Positions 1-15,500 of a DNA stretch of 64,000 nt are shown here, piece after piece. This stretch comes from Chlorella sorokiniana (taxonomy: Eukaryota; Chlorophyta; Trebouxiophyceae; Chlorellales; Chlorellaceae). The position numbers and the translations under genes were made by a program. The notes under the pieces were generated by a model that saw nothing but the letters and a program-made list of their open reading frames with translations, searched no databases and was not told the origin of the DNA. Position 1 is the first letter of the stretch. Every line of letters starts with the position of its first letter. Location: assembly GCA_025917655.1 (NCBI GenBank), contig CP084613.1, positions 2,296,001-2,360,000 on the forward strand, written 5' to 3'.

Positions 1-176
1 TGAAGGAGCGATTCAGGGGCCTTCAGGGGATTCTTGTGTTGCAATCACTTACCACGTGGGTTCAGGGCCGTTTCGTGGTGTCGAAGTTCTTTGCTCGGAA
101 CCGGTTGACTTGGACTCCGCAACTGCGCACGGTGCCCAAAACCTATTGCAAGACATAACAGGGCCCCCGATCCACC
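1..176. other. 5' flank of carotenoid oxygenase gene
   Basis: This short stretch precedes the ATG at 177 and probably holds the 5' untranslated region and part of the promoter. I see no clear TATA box or other motif. Confidence 0.4.
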
Positions 177-2685
177 ATGGAGCTGGGACTCACCGGAAAG
201 GCCCAGGAAGCCATAGAGCCCCTTGCCCTGCGCGTGACGGCGGGCGCCATACCCGCTTGGCTGGAGGGCGTCCTGTATCGCAATGGGCCCGGCCAGTTTG
301 ACGTGGAGCTGCAGGATGGCAGAAGCTTCACTGTGCCGCACTGGTCAGAACAATGCATTCGTTTTGCAGGACTCCTCGGGTTGGTTCAAGCTCTCGGGCC
401 CCCCCCGCCTGCGTTGCAGGTTTGACGGGCTAACACAGCTGCACGCATTCCGCATCAGCGGGGGCCGGGTGTCCTACCGCAGCCGCCACCTGTACCCTGC
501 CATCGAGGAGCACATCAAGCAGCATGGGACGTACAGCACCTTTGCTGGGCTGGGCCCTGAGGGGCTGTGGCGCTCGTTGGCGAGGCGCGTGCTGCAGCTG
601 CTGCGCCTGGCCCCTTCGCCGTCGGTGCGGCACCCCGCCAGCGGCAGGGCGGTTGAGAATGTGGGCGTCACCATCGGCCGAATCGGCGGCACCCTTTTCA
701 GCCGCACCGACAGCAACTGCCTGGCCCCCATCGACCCGGAGACGCTGGCCGCCGGCCCCCGCCTCGTACACAGGTGCCGCCGCTGCTGCTGCAGCCCTGG
801 AGCCCAGCTGCTGCTCTGCGCAGCCCCTTGATCCTCACTCTCCACTCACCCCGTGCATCCCCCCCCAAACCCCTGCACCACCAGACTTCAACCCCGCCTT
901 CCGCGGCCACATGGCGGCGGCGCACGGCCAGCGCGACGAGGCCGCCCGCACCCACTTCAACTTCACGCTGGAGCTGGGCCCCCGCCCTGCGCCTACCGCG
1001 TGTTTGCCATCCCCGACGAGGAGCCGCGAAGCCACCTGCTGGCCACTGTGAGGGCGGACCCCGCCTACGTGCACAGGTGGGCCCCCTCAGCAGCCTGCTT
1101 GTGCTGTGGTTGTGCGTGCGAGTGGTGTGTGGCCATGGCGGTTGCACTGACGGGGGTGGAGGTAGGCTGGGGCCGCAGCTCAGGCAGACACCTCTGCAGC
1201 TGTCGATATAAGGTGGCGCCTACTGGCAGCGGTAGGACAGTTCCGCCCCCAGCACACACTCTTCGCCCCCACATGAGAGGAACTCCCACCCAACGCCCAA
1301 CCAAACACGCAGCTTTGCCATGAGCCAGCGCTACCTGGTGCTCATGGTGTGGCCGCTGCTGCTGGACCCGCTCAAGCTGGCGCTGCACGGCGCCCCCGCC
1401 AGGGCCTTCTCCTGGCAGCCCAGCAAGGGCACCCTGTTCCACGTGATTGACAAGCAGGCGGGCGGCGCAGGCCACGTTGCGACTTACAGGTGGAGGCGCT
1501 GCTTCCTCTGCGCCGGCTGCGGGCGTGCAGCAGCTCCACCCCTTGCACAGGGGGTGGCCAGCGCGGGGCTGATACAAGGTGCCTGCTCCCCGCCCGCCCT
1601 GGCCGCCCTCAGGAGCGACGCCTTCTTCTGCTTCCACACCATCAACGCGTGGGAGGCCGGCGGCGCGCTGCACATCGACCTCTGTGCCTACGAAGACGGC
1701 CTGGCCTGGCATGAGACCTTCAAGCTGCCCCACCTGCGCTCGGGCGAGGCGCGCCTGCCCCGGGCAAACATCAGGAGGTGCGGCTGCGCAGGAGGTGACA
1801 CTGCATCATGTGCCCAGTCCTCCTGCCAGTGCAGGCCCCCACCCCCACCCACCCCTGCCCCAACGCAACGCAGGTACACGCTGCCCAACCTGGAGGCGGC
1901 CATTGCCGCGGGCCCGGCCTCCGTGCACGCCGCCAGCATGGAGGTGGTGGCCGGCGCGCGGGGCCACCCCGGGCGGCGCCCACCTGCACGAGCTGCCGCG
2001 CATCAGCAAGGCGTGTGCCATGCAGCCGTACCGCTACGTGTATGCGGCGGTGGCCGCCCGCGACAGCTCGCCCTTCTTGGACGCGGTGGCCAAGGCGCGT
2101 GCCCGGGCTGCGCGCGCGGCCGCCAGCCTGGGGGGCTGGGTGGTGGGCTGGGGACGATGTGTGCACCGGGGCTGGCCCCTGCTAGCAGGACCGTTCCCCG
2201 CCCCTTTACGCTGCCAGATTTGGCTCACAGCCCGCCCTTCACCCCACCGCAGGTGGATGTGACGTCCGGGGCCACCCACTACTGGCAGCTGCCAGGCCAC
2301 TTCCCCGGGGAGCCCATCTTTGTGGGGCGGCCGGGGGCGCGGCGCGAGGACGACGGCGTGCTGCTTGTGGTGGTGCTGGCAGGTGGGTGTGTGGGGGAAA
2401 GGGGGGGGGGGGGGGCCCGTGCTGAGCGGCTGGTCCTATGATTGGTGCTGCACAGGCGGCCAGACACAAGACTATTGAGGGAGGGCAGGCTGCGTGCTGG
2501 CTATGCTCCCAACCCCGAGCTTGTGCTTGGCCCCTGGCCGCAGCCCCGAGCGGCGCAGCTACCTGCTGGTGCTGGATGCCGGCAGCATGGAGGAGGTGGC
2601 GCGGGCCGAGGTCCCGCACGACATCAAGTTTGGCTTCCACGGCAACCTGGTGGCCCCTGACGGCACCAGCACCGAGCTCAGCTAG
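177..2685 (+). CDS. carotenoid cleavage oxygenase (RPE65/CCD family), multi-exon
   Basis: The protein belongs to the iron-dependent carotenoid/apocarotenoid oxygenase family, which cuts a double bond in a carotenoid chain. The N-terminus from the ATG at 177 shows the family opening [11 protein letters not shown]. Later exons carry [15 protein letters not shown] (about 690), HFNFTLELG (about 950), AMSQRYLVL (about 1317), the iron-ligand block [11 protein letters not shown] (about 1630) and the C-terminal ligand [10 protein letters not shown] (about 2625) just before the stop. Introns are short and GT-AG, for example one starting after PHW near 347. The reading frame changes inside exons near 985 and 1965, both at C/G runs; I read these as assembly errors. 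The substrate and cleavage position cannot be told. No clear plastid transit peptide precedes the domain. It converges tail to tail with KRR1. Confidence 0.88.
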
Positions 2686-2746
2686 CCCTGCCGGCCCTGA
2701 GCGCCCATCAGCTTGCGTCACACGGGTGCTGCAGTGTTGTGTGAGC

Positions 2747-2751
2747 TTACA
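2747..2751 (-). promoter_or_regulatory. TGTAA poly(A) signal of KRR1
   Basis: TGTAA on the minus strand lies 44 bases behind the KRR1 stop. This is the usual poly(A) signal of green algae. Confidence 0.5.
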
Positions 2752-2794
2752 GGACGGAATGCACCTGCCAGGCTCATGCACACAGGGCCCACAG

Positions 2795-5080
<2,286 letters not shown>

Positions 5081-5357
5081 GCTGCGAGGTGTTGATAGCT
5101 GATTACGCCAGCCCGTGCTGGCTTGCAAGAGTTGCAGAGGTTGCAAGCCAGAGGACAGGACTGTCACACTCGATTTTTGAGGATTTAAATATGCATGCGT
5201 GAGTCGAAGTTAAGTTTCCGCCGCTGGCCCGAAGAGCCAGCTGTGCCCTGCTGGCAGCCTGTCTCAGGCAGCAGCATGCCGCCCGATATCGCTGCAACGG
5301 TGCGACCCACGTTGTGTGACCATCTGAAAGCACACTCAGAAAGTGACGACCAGAGGA

Positions 5358-6298
5358 ATGAGAGCAATTGGCAAGCCCGTCGTTCACCGGTATGGAGGAG
5401 CGCATACCGTGGGCATTCAGCCACAGCCTTGGGGCAACGACAGGTCTAAAAGTGATGCAGCATCAGCATCGAGTCAATCCTGGCGTGCTGGCGGCCCCAC
5501 GGCTGTTTGCATACCGGCCGCTGGCATCGGCACGCCTGGCAGTGTTCGGAGCAGTGGCACAGCAGGACGTTTGCGGACGGTTGCAGCTGGAAGGATCAAT
5601 GGCAGCACTGATGGCGACGAATTGGGGGACGAGCGCCAGCAGCAGCAGAGGCAGGCCCAGCGGCACCGGCGGGCTAGAAGAGCGGGCGGGCGGCGGGAGG
5701 ACCTGCCCTTCTTCGTCGCCCGCTCCGACCTCACCTGGGAGCAGCCCTGGCGGTTTGAGCAGAGCAGCCCTTTGGCTGACCTCCGCCTGCGGTCGCAGGG
5801 CGTGCTGGGCCTGGACGACGCTGCTGCTGCCTCGGCCAGCCGACTTGCAACCGCGCGGTTCAAGGTGGAGCTGCCGACAGGCATCTCGGCGCTGGTTGTG
5901 ACTGGCCACGTAGCTGCAGACATACCCCTCCGCTGCGAGCTGTGCGGCGAAGCTTTCGATACCTGCCTGGACGAGGTCCCATTCGATGCGGTGCTGCTGC
6001 TGGAGGCTGGCTCGGCGGCGGCGGGGGCGGCGGCAGCGGCCAGCGTCGCGACCTGGCAGCCAACGAGCTGGTCTTCCCCCTGGAGGACAGCCTGTGCGAC
6101 ATCACGCCGCTTGTCACCGACGCCCTGTTGGCCTCCCTGCCCTCGGTGTGCCTGTGCGGTGGCGGCAGCTGCAAGCAGCATGCGGGGCGGGAGGTCGCGT
6201 GGCGCTCGTCGTCGCAAAGCGGCGCCAGCAGCTCACCCTTTGCAGCCGCCTTTGGCAAGCAGCGCCAAAGGCAGGGCAAGCAGGGCTCCAAAAGATAG
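5358..6298 (+). CDS. DUF177/YceD-family protein, probable plastid 23S rRNA accumulation factor
   Basis: The central part has the DUF177 (YceD) signature: a beta-rich stretch ending in DIPLRCELCGEAFDTCLDEV (about 5920-5980), then after a frame change the C-terminal block ELVFPLEDSLCDITPLVTDA and ASLPSVCLCGGGSC (about 6065-6180). In plants this family is plastid-targeted and needed for chloroplast 23S rRNA accumulation; bacterial YceD lies near rpmF. The N-terminal ~90 residues are rich in Ser, Ala, Gly and Arg and could be a transit peptide. The start is uncertain: an ATG at 5358 is in frame with the domain, but another frame also encodes a transit-like stretch from about 5455. The frame shifts near 6000-6050 in a GCG-rich run, probably an assembly error, so the stop at 6296-6298 is preferred to the one at 6345-6347. 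Confidence 0.75.
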
Positions 6299-6545
6299 TC
6301 CACCGCCTGATCTGGAATATTTTGCATCATGTTCTTTTCCGATGTGAATGAAGGGCAGCGTGACAAACATTAGAGAGCAGCACGATCGGGACGCTGCCGC
6401 CACCCTGCCAGGCGGCCTGCCATGCAGCCATAGCGGGGATTGCATCGATCGCTGCGTGTACATGAATACCCGACCATCGACGTGCAGCATGATCAGCCGC
6501 AGCACAAATTGACAGCCAGCCGACCGTGCAGCGAAGTGGGCAGCG

Positions 6546-9500
6546 ATGGCGCCCGACCTGCAGGGTCGGGTGGCTCAGCTGGAGGACCAGCTGGCTGTTA
6601 TGCAAGCACAGGTGAGCCTGCGAACAAGAATCAGTGGGAAGCAAAACCCCATCCTGATCTCTTGCCGACGCTCACGGAATTTGAATCTGCTCCCCGATGA
6701 CCTCCTCATCAAAGCTGCGTGCCGCCTTTACACACTGCGCAGGCAGAGGCGGCTGCCATCAGTGCCGAGCAAGCAGCTCAGGTGCCTGGTGCAGAGGAGC
6801 TTGCTGCTGAATGCCACAAACATCAACAGCGGCTTGGACAACAAAATTTGCCTGCGGCTGAAGGCCCCTCCCAAGCGCAGCAAGTGCCGCTCGAACAGCC
6901 GCCCCGCCTGGTTGCCCCTGCAGGCCAACGAGCAGCGCTACCGCCTGCTGGAGAGCAAGCACACAGCGCTGCTGGCGGAGAAGGACAAGCTTTTCAACGA
7001 GAATGAGGAGCTGCGCAGCGAGCTCACGGCGGCTCGGCTGGAGCTCAGCAAGGCGCAGACGGCGCTGATGGCGAAGGACGCGGAGCTGGAGCGCCGCAAC
7101 GTGGAGGTTTCCAGCCTGCAGAGCGACAAGGCCAGCCTGGACAAGCTGCTCCAGGTGTGCAGGGAATGATGAAGGGGGTTGAGGCATCGCAGGCGGCACC
7201 GATGCCTTGCCCCCACTGGTTGACCTCCGTGCTGTGCGGTGAGCTGCCCCCACCCCTCACCCCCTTCCACCCCTTCCTTGGCCCTGCAGGAGAAGCAGTC
7301 GGAGATCAGTGAGCTTCAGACGCGGCTGGCAGCCGCCGCGGACAAGAATGTCGCGCTGACCGAGGCGGCTGCCAGCCTGGATGCCCAGGTGCACGAGGCG
7401 CAGGCGGCGGCCAGCCGCTCCTCGCTCACTCAGACGCGGCTGGAGCAGGAGAAGGAGATCCTGGAGAAGAGCAGCGCATGGCTGACGCAGGCGCGTGTGC
7501 AGTCCTGCTCTGCCGCCGCCGGCTGGCCAACTGGTCCGGGCAGGTGCGGCCCCCTGACCCCGACCCCCACCACCACCGCTGGCACAACCTCCCCCCCCGC
7601 AGGAGCTGGAGCGCAAGTCGGAGGCCTTCAACGCGGAGCGGCGCAGGGCCACCGACACCATCCTCGACCTGCAGCGCCGTCTGGGTGAGGCGGAGTCGAC
7701 GGCGCAGCGGCTGCAGGCGGAGCACGCGCGCCTGGGCGACAAGGTGGAGGCGCAGCGCCAGGCGGCAGAGGTGCGCGGGGGGCTGTGCCGCTGGGGTGGC
7801 AGGGCTGGCGTGAGGGGCCACGCCAGCCTGCAAGGGGCACGCCACCACAGCGAGGCCGCTGGCGCGGGTCGCCCGCTGCCGGCTCTGGCGTGCTGCCCAG
7901 CAGCGCCCGCCCGCCGCTGTCCCTGCGCCCTCGCTGCGCAGGAGGCGTCTGCCAAGCTGCGTGCGGTGCGTGAGGAAGCGGCGGTGCGGCTGGAGGCGTT
8001 TGAGAAGGAGGTGGGCATGGCGCAGCGCATGGCTCACCTGTACCGCCAGGCCAAGGAGGAGAGCGCCGCCAAGTGCACCGAGCTGGAGGGCGTGGTGCAG
8101 GAGCTCAAGGCGCACATGGAGGTGGGCGGCGGCAGAGGGGGCGGCAGGGGGGGGTGGCGGCAGGGGGGCCTGCGGTGATGAACCCGCTGCAGCGCGAACC
8201 CTGCTTTAGGGCACCGCTCAGCTGCAGGAAGTGAGAAGGCACCGCTCTGTGCTGCCTGGCCGGCTGCCGCCCGCTGCTTGCCGACTGCCGCTGCGCTGCT
8301 GGGCTGCCCCGCCCGCAGAGCTCCGTGCCGCAGCCCAGGAGGCCCTGGCCAAGGAGGAGGCGGCGCGGCGAGCTGCCGAGGCGCTGGCGCAGGAGGAGGA
8401 GCGCGCGCAGCGGCAGCGCATGCTGGCCGCCGCCGCCTCGGGCAGCCTGCCCATGCTTGCGGCGGCGGGGGCGCTGGGCACCCCCGGCGGGCAGGCAGGC
8501 ACCCCAGGCCCCGCGGCCCAGCAGGGGTCGCCTGGGCTGTCGCCGGGGGCTGGGGAGGCGGCGGCTGCCGCTGGCCTCAGCGCCACCGAGCTGTACAGCC
8601 GGTACGTGGAGATGCACGAGCGGTACCGCGCCGAGCGCCTGCGCAACCGCCAGCAGGAGATTGTGATGGAGGAGCTGTGCAGCGAGGTGGAGAAGCGGGC
8701 GGCGCTGGTCAAGGAGCAGCAGGTGCGGAATGGCGGCGGCGGCGCTGCCCGCGGCCGCCTGGGTTGTGCTCCTCTGCTCGTCCCCCTCCCCCATGCCCCT
8801 CTCCCCGGCTGCCTGAACCCCCCTTCCCTTCCCCCACAGGCCGAGTACGAACGTGTCAAGACCGCCTACGCCGACATGGCCGCCAGCCTGGAGGCTCTGT
8901 CGGCTGAGAAGCGCGGGCTGGAGGGGCGGCTGGCCCAGGCGCAGGCGGAGGGCGCCGCCGCCGACCGCGAGCGCCGATCACTGAGCCAGCAGGCGCGTGA
9001 CCTGGGCCAGCAGGTGGCGCGGCTGCTGCACGAGGCGCAGGCGGCGGCGTCCGGGCTGCCGCGCGACGCGGCGGGCGGCACCCCCGCCGCCTCCTTTGCG
9101 GGGGCAACGCCAGCGACGTCACCACGCAGCGCCTGGTGGAGTTCCGGGACATCGAGGTGTGTGTGTTTGTGTGTGTGTGTTTGGTGGTTGGGGGTGGGGG
9201 CGCGGGCGGTGGGGGCGGTGGGCGCAGGGGCAGACAGGGCGCGCAGCCGCTGCCTTGCCAGCCTGCAAGCGAAGGGCGGGGTGCTCCGCAGCAGGCTTCC
9301 CCTTGCCCCTTGCCTGAAGCATGGCCCTCCCTCCCCCTTGTGTGCCTGGGTCCCGCGCCTGCCGCAGGACCTGCAGCAGCAGAACAGCGCGGCTGCTGGT
9401 GGTGAACCGCCAGCTGTCGCAGGAGGCGGAGGCGACGCGGGCGGAGGCGGAGGCGGCGCTGCGTGCGGAGCACGAGGCGGCGCTGCAGGGGGTGCTGAAG

Positions 9501-12500
9501 CAGCTGGAGGGCCTGCGCGCGGGCGCCAGGCGGCGGAGAAGATGCTGCAGCAGGCGCGCGCCGGGAGCGGGGCCGGGGCAGGCCGGGGGCAGGGGCGCTG
9601 GCTGCTGAGGGGAGCACACCGGATGCGGCCCCCCGCCTTGAATAGCGTGGCCTGCGAGTCGCTGCCCTGCCCCCCACGCAGGTGGTGCGCCAGCGCGACA
9701 CGCTGCGCCAGCTGCTGCAGTCTGCCGGCAGCGACCTGGACCAGGCGCGGCGCGCCTACGCCGCCTCGCTGGCGGAGCAGCCGCCCACCCCGGCGGCGGC
9801 ACCCCGGCGGCGCTGCCGCCGCAGAGGGCGCCCGGGCCAGGAGGGGGCGGGCGGGCCGGACTACCGCGCCCTGCATGCCGACCTGGAGCAGGCGCTGAGG
9901 GAGCACCGCGAGGAGGCGGCGCGCTCTCACGAGATGCTGGCCAAGGATGTGGGTTGAGGCCGGGGCTGGGCTGATGTGTGTGTGGGAGGCTGCAGGGGGC
10001 TGCCTGGTGCCCTGGCGGTGCCTGGATGTGTCAGGATGTCACAGGCGGCGGTATGTGTGTGTGTGTGTGTGTGTGCGTTAGTGTTTGTGTGTGTGTGTGG
10101 GGGGTGAGCTCCTGCCGTGAACAACGCGCATAAGCTTTGGCGTTCAACTCGACCCCCCTTCCCCCGCCCTTCCCCTCGCTCCAGCTGGCCCGCGCTCGCG
10201 ACGAGGCCAGCAGCGCGCGCTCCGAGGCCAGCCGCTGCCGCGCCGAGGCGGAGTTTGAGCGGGACCGCGGCGCCCGCCTGGCCGACAGCCTGGACCTGCA
10301 GCGGCAGCAGGTGGAGGCCTTGATCGCCAGCAGCGCCAAGCACCAGGCGCTGCTGACCGACACGGAGCGCAAGCTGGCGCAGGCGGCGGCGGCAGCCGAC
10401 GAGGCGCGAGATGCGGTGAGCTGCACCCTTGCGGGCGGTGGTGGGCGGCGCCCAGACGGTGGGGCGTCAGTAGCAGGGCGAGCGGTGGAGGGCTGGGGCT
10501 TGGCGGCCCCCGCTCTCCTGCCTTGCCGGTACACCCTGCCGCCGCCGCTCGCCGCCCGGGCCACGGCCCAGCCCCGCGGCCGCACCCCCTGTCCCGCAGG
10601 CGCGGCGCGAGGCCCAGCGCGCCGAGGGGCTGGAGGCGGAGAAGCGGCTGCTGTCTGCGGCTGAGCAGCGCGCGTCTCGGGAGGCCGCCGACCTGTCGCG
10701 CGACAAGTTCCGGCTGGTAGCAGAGCTGGAGGCGGCACGCGGGGCGGCGGCGCAGCGCGAGGCCGACCTGCTGCAGGAGGTGGCGCGCCTCAGGGAGGAG
10801 GTGAGCAAGTGGTGGAAGGCGGGGGGGGCGCCTGGTGCCTGGGTGTGGCATTGGGGGCGCCCTGTGGCTCGTGCACACGGTTGCGCCGCCTGCCGTCCCG
10901 CTGTGGTTCCCCCTTGATACCCCCACTCACCCACACGTGTTGCCCCCAGGCCCAGCGTGCGGGTCGGGAGCTGTCGGATGCTCAGCGGGAGCTGGCGCTG
11001 GCCCGCAGCCGCGCTGAGTCGGCCGTCAAGGCGGCGGACGCGGCGCAGGCGGAGGCGGCGCAGCGGCTGCAGAAGCTGGACGAAGAGGTGCTTGCCTTGC
11101 TTGTGTCTCTCCACTCGTGCCGTTGTTGCTTGTTACGGGATGCAGGCGGTGGCCGGGGCGGGAGGATGTGTTTGGGTGGGGGCCCACGCTGCCGCTGCGA
11201 TGGAATGCCCCCACCCACTTCCGGCTCATGGCATGCTGGCGGCTCCTGCAGCCCCGCGCCCGCAGCACCGGCAGCCGGCGCCGCCCTGCTGACCCTCCCC
11301 ACCCCATGCTGCGCCCGCTCTGTGCCCACAGGTGCGCCAGCTGCGCGACGCGCTCTCCTCGGCCCAGCAGCGCGCCACTGCGGCGGAGGCGCGCGTGGAG
11401 CTGCTGCAGGATGCCGTGCGCAAGGCCGAGGAGCGGGCGGCGCGGCTGGAGATGGAGCGCAACTCGCGAGCGGCGGCCGGCGGCGGCGCTCAGCAAGGCG
11501 GCGGCGATGCGTCAGGTGCTGCAGACGGCAGCCGCGAGGCTGAGCGGGCGGCGGAGGTCAAGCTGCTGCGCGAGGAGCTGGCAGCGGCGCAGGTGGGGCC
11601 GCCTGGGCACGGCAGCCGGCTGGGAGCATGCTGTGTACGGCCGGGGACCCCCTTTCCCGTCTGCCTGCCGCGGGAGGAGCACCTCTCTGCTCTTGTTGTT
11701 TCTGGGAGCACCCCTCACACCGGGCGCCCGTTCTGCGCCGCCCTGCACCCCGCAGGAGGCCGCCGCCGCCGCCACCGGCCACGCCAAGCAGTTTGAGATG
11801 CTGGCGCGGACGAGCGACGAGGCGCTGCGCAGCGTGCAGGCCGACCACGAGCGCTTCAAGCAGGAGGCGGCGGCGCGGTGAGCCTGGCCAGGAGCCGGGG
11901 GCGCCGCCAGCAGCAGCACCGGCGGTCGCCACGCGTCGCGCGCCGGCAGCGCGCCGCCTGCATGGCCACCCACTCCGCTCATGCCTGAGGCCTGCCTGCC
12001 GCTGCCCCGTGTGGGCGTCGCCTCCGCAGCTTTGACGCCGCCCAGCGCGAGGTGGAGCGGCTGCGCGGCGAGGTGGCGGCGCGCGAGGGCGAGGCGCGTG
12101 AGGCCAAGCAGGCGGAGCGCGAGTTTGCCGCCGAGTGCGAGCGCCTGGACCGCGAGTTCACCGCGGAGAAGCAGAAGCTGCTGGTGGGTGGGTGTTGGGG
12201 TGTGTATGTGTGTGTGGGGGCGCGGAACAGGCAGCCAAGCGAAGCTCAGTGCTGAGGTCGTGACGGCGTGATGGTAGGGTGAACGCCGGGCCTGCAATGC
12301 ATGCTGCCGCCTCGCCCGGCCCTCCTTCCCCCGGTGCCTGCACCTCAACCGGCAGCGCGTGCCCCCGCCTGCAGGCCGACGCCGCCGCCGCGCGCCGACC
12401 AGGCCTCCGTCACCGAGCAGGCCGCCAGCCTGCGTGAGGAGGTGGAGCTGCTGCGCCGCCAGGCCCACGACGCCAAGCGCGGCTACGACGCAGAGGTGGT

Positions 12501-15500
12501 GCGACACGGCGACGCGCTGAAGAGATACGCGGGTGGGTGGGCGGCGGGGTGGGCGGCGGGGTGGCGGGTGGGTGGGCGGCGGGGTGGCGGGGTGCAACGC
12601 ATGTGGGTGGGCGGGCGGAGGCTGGCTGGGTGCAGGTGCTGGAGGAGCCGTGCCTCCGTGCATTTGAGGGCAAGCGGCTCAGCGCACGCCCAGCTGGCTG
12701 TCAGCTGCGTGTGTGCTTGGTGGGCGTCCTCTGCTGCCGCTGTGCCACACGGACCCTGCGCCCCCTCCCCTGCAGCCCTGGAGGCGGCCCACACCAGCCT
12801 GCAGCAGCGGCTGGCAGAGGCGGTGTCGGAGCTGGATGAGGCGCGGGCGGCGCGTGCCCAGGTGGAGGCGGAGTGGGGACGCGGCGCGCGCCGACCTGCA
12901 GCAGCAGGCGAGCGAGGCGGAGCGGCGGGCGCGCGCGCTGGCGGAGCAGCGAGACGCGCTGCAGCAGCAGCTGGAGCAGGCGGCGGCCGAGGCGCCGGGC
13001 GAAGGTGAGCCTGGCGGCTGCTGCGGCGGGCATGCTGGCAGCGGCCTGGTCGGTGGCGCCGCTGCCGCAGTGTCCCGCCCCACCATGCCGCGTCCCCCCC
13101 CATGCTGTGTCTCCCCCTCCCCCACACACACACACCAGAGGCGGCGACTTCTCTGCCGCGCTGCGCATGCTGCGTCAGGAGCGGGAGGCCGCCGAGATCA
13201 GCCTGCAGCTGGCTGAGCGCGAGGCGGCGCGCCTGCGGCAGGGAGGCGGCGGCGGCGCGGCGCGGCGCGGAGGAGGCGCGCGCCCAGCTGGCGGCGGAGG
13301 TGGAGCGGGCGCGTGATGCGGTGCGGGCGGAGCAGGACCAGTCGGCGCTGATGCAGAAGCTGGAGCAGCTCAACCTGCTGCGCGAGAGCAACGCCACGCT
13401 CAGGTGCGCGGCTGGGGGGGCAGGCGTGGGGGCGCACAGCGGGCAGCGCGCAGCTGGCACGCTGTGAACACCCGCTGCTGGGGCCCGGCACGTGCCGGGC
13501 AGCCGTCCCAGCCGGCAGGCAACGCCCGCTGTCGCCACCCCGGGCGCCTCGGCTGCAGGGCGGACGGCGAGCGCCCAGAAGCAGGTGCGGGAGCTGCACA
13601 GCCGGCTGCGGGCTGCGGAGGCCGCGGCGGCGCCCTGCAGCAGCGCATCCGTGAGCTGGAGGCGGCGGCGGAGGGCGCGGCTGGGGAGCTGGCTTCCGCG
13701 CGGGAGCAGGCGGAGCGGTGGGCCAAGCGCGCGCAGCAGCTGATGCAGAAGTACGAGTCGGTGGACCAGCAGGAGCACCAGCGCGTGCTGGCGGAGCTGC
13801 GCGGCGCGCAGGAGGCCGCGGGGGGCCGAGGCGCGCGTGGCGGCGGCGGAGGAGGCGCGCGCCGCGGGGCTGGAGCGCGCGCTGGCGGCGGAGCGCGAGG
13901 CTGCGCGGGGCTGCGCCGGCGCCTGGAGGAGGCAGAGAAGGAGAATGCGGCGGCGTCCGGCGGAGCGGAGGAGCTGGACAAGGCCAGGGTAAGACCAGGG
14001 GGAGGGCGGCTCGCGTGGGTGAGCAGCAGGGCGGTGCGCGGTCGATGGTGGGGTGGGCTGCGCTGCGCAGGCGGCGGGAGCCGGCCAGCCACGCGCTCGC
14101 CACTTGTGTGCCCCCGCTGCAGGCTGAGCTGGAGCGCCTGCGCAAGGCGCACAAGTCGCTGACCGACGCCATCCACAAGCACTTCAACCCCGAGGGCCGC
14201 CCCCTGCGGGAGTGGGTGCAGGAGTGGGTGGCCAAGGGTCGGCGCCTGGCTGAGCTGGAGGCGCAGGCGCGGGTGCTGGAGGGGCAGGTGCGGGTGGGGC
14301 GGGTGGTGGACCCCGGGGGCGGGGGGGGCCAGGGTGGGGCGGGAGGGGCCCCGCGGTGGGGGGGGCAGGTGCAGGTGGATGGGGAGGGAAGAGCCCCACA
14401 GGGCTGCCCACCCCCGTTCCGTCGCAGCGGCAGCCCTCCGCCCTTCAACCGCCCTTTCTGTTCAGCTGCCAGCGGAGCGCCCCCTTCCAACAAACGATGT
14501 TCACGCGCGCAGGTTGCCCCCGACTCTGCCGCCCTGGCTGGGCTGAATGTCGAGGTGGAGCGGCTGCGCGGCGAGCTGGCGGCGCGGGGCGAGCAGCTGC
14601 AGGCGGAGAAGGCCAAGACCAAGGCCAGCCAGAACCGGGCCGTGGAAATGGGTGGGTGCCGCGTGGGAGGGTTTTGCGGCGCCGGTGCCTGCCCACCTCC
14701 ATGTGCGCGGGGTACTTGCAGGCCGGCAGGACTGCACACACACACGCCCGCCGGCATCCCCTTGCAGCCAAGAAGGCGCGCAAATCGGCCGACGAGGCCA
14801 AGGCTGAGCTGGCGGAGGTGCAGGAGCAGCTGGCGGCGGCGCGCGCAGAGGCGGAGCAGTCGGCCGCCCAGCTGGCTGAGCTGCAGGCGGAGCGGCAGCG
14901 GCTGCAGCAGCGCGTGGCGGCGCTGGAGGCGGAGCTGGCGGCGGCGCGCGCGGATGCGGCTGCGGCGGCGGCGCCCAAGCGCGGGGCCGAGGCGCGGCAG
15001 CAGGGCGAGGCGCGGGTGGCCGAGATCGCGGCCAAGGCACGGTCGCAGCTGCAGCAGGAGCTGAGGAAGAAGCTGCAGAAGCGCAAGCTGCCGGAAGGGG
15101 AGGAGGGGGAGGAGGCGGAAGCTGCGGCGCCCGCCGCAGCAGCGCCGCCGCCTGCAGCGGGGGAGGCCCTGCAGGCTGAGCAGCCCGCCAAGCGCACGCG
15201 CCTCACGCCGCCCGCCGAGGCGACGCCGGGGGCTGCCGCAGCGCAGGAGGCAGCTGAGGGCCCCTCTGCGATGGAGGAGGAGCCGCATGGCGGGGATGAG
15301 CAGGTGCGGGTGGCGGAGTGCTGCTGGGAGGAAGCTGCGACGGCCGGCCCTCGCTCACCCATCGCCCCGCCGCTCGCCAAGGAGCACCCTGCCGGCGTGC
15401 CCGTTGCAGGAGGGCGGCGAGGAGGAGGTTGGGCACGAGGAGGGCGAGGGCGGGCAGGCGGCGCACGACTGGGAAGATGGCACCCAGGGCGTGGAGGTGG

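Noticed and set aside
8231-9898. Plus-strand frame of 555 codons as a single exon
   Set aside because: It mixes true TPR exons with translated introns (the TG run reads CVCLCVCVWW). The spliced model is better.
10051-10100. Repeat spacing suggestive of CRISPR or telomeric DNA
   Set aside because: It is a plain GT microsatellite inside an intron of a eukaryotic gene; there are no spacers and no cas genes.
13198-15288. Long open frame (696 codons) on the minus strand
   Set aside because: It is antisense to TPR coiled-coil exons; GC-rich Glu/Ala/Arg codons leave other frames open. The translation is low-complexity Leu/Arg/Pro with no family signal.
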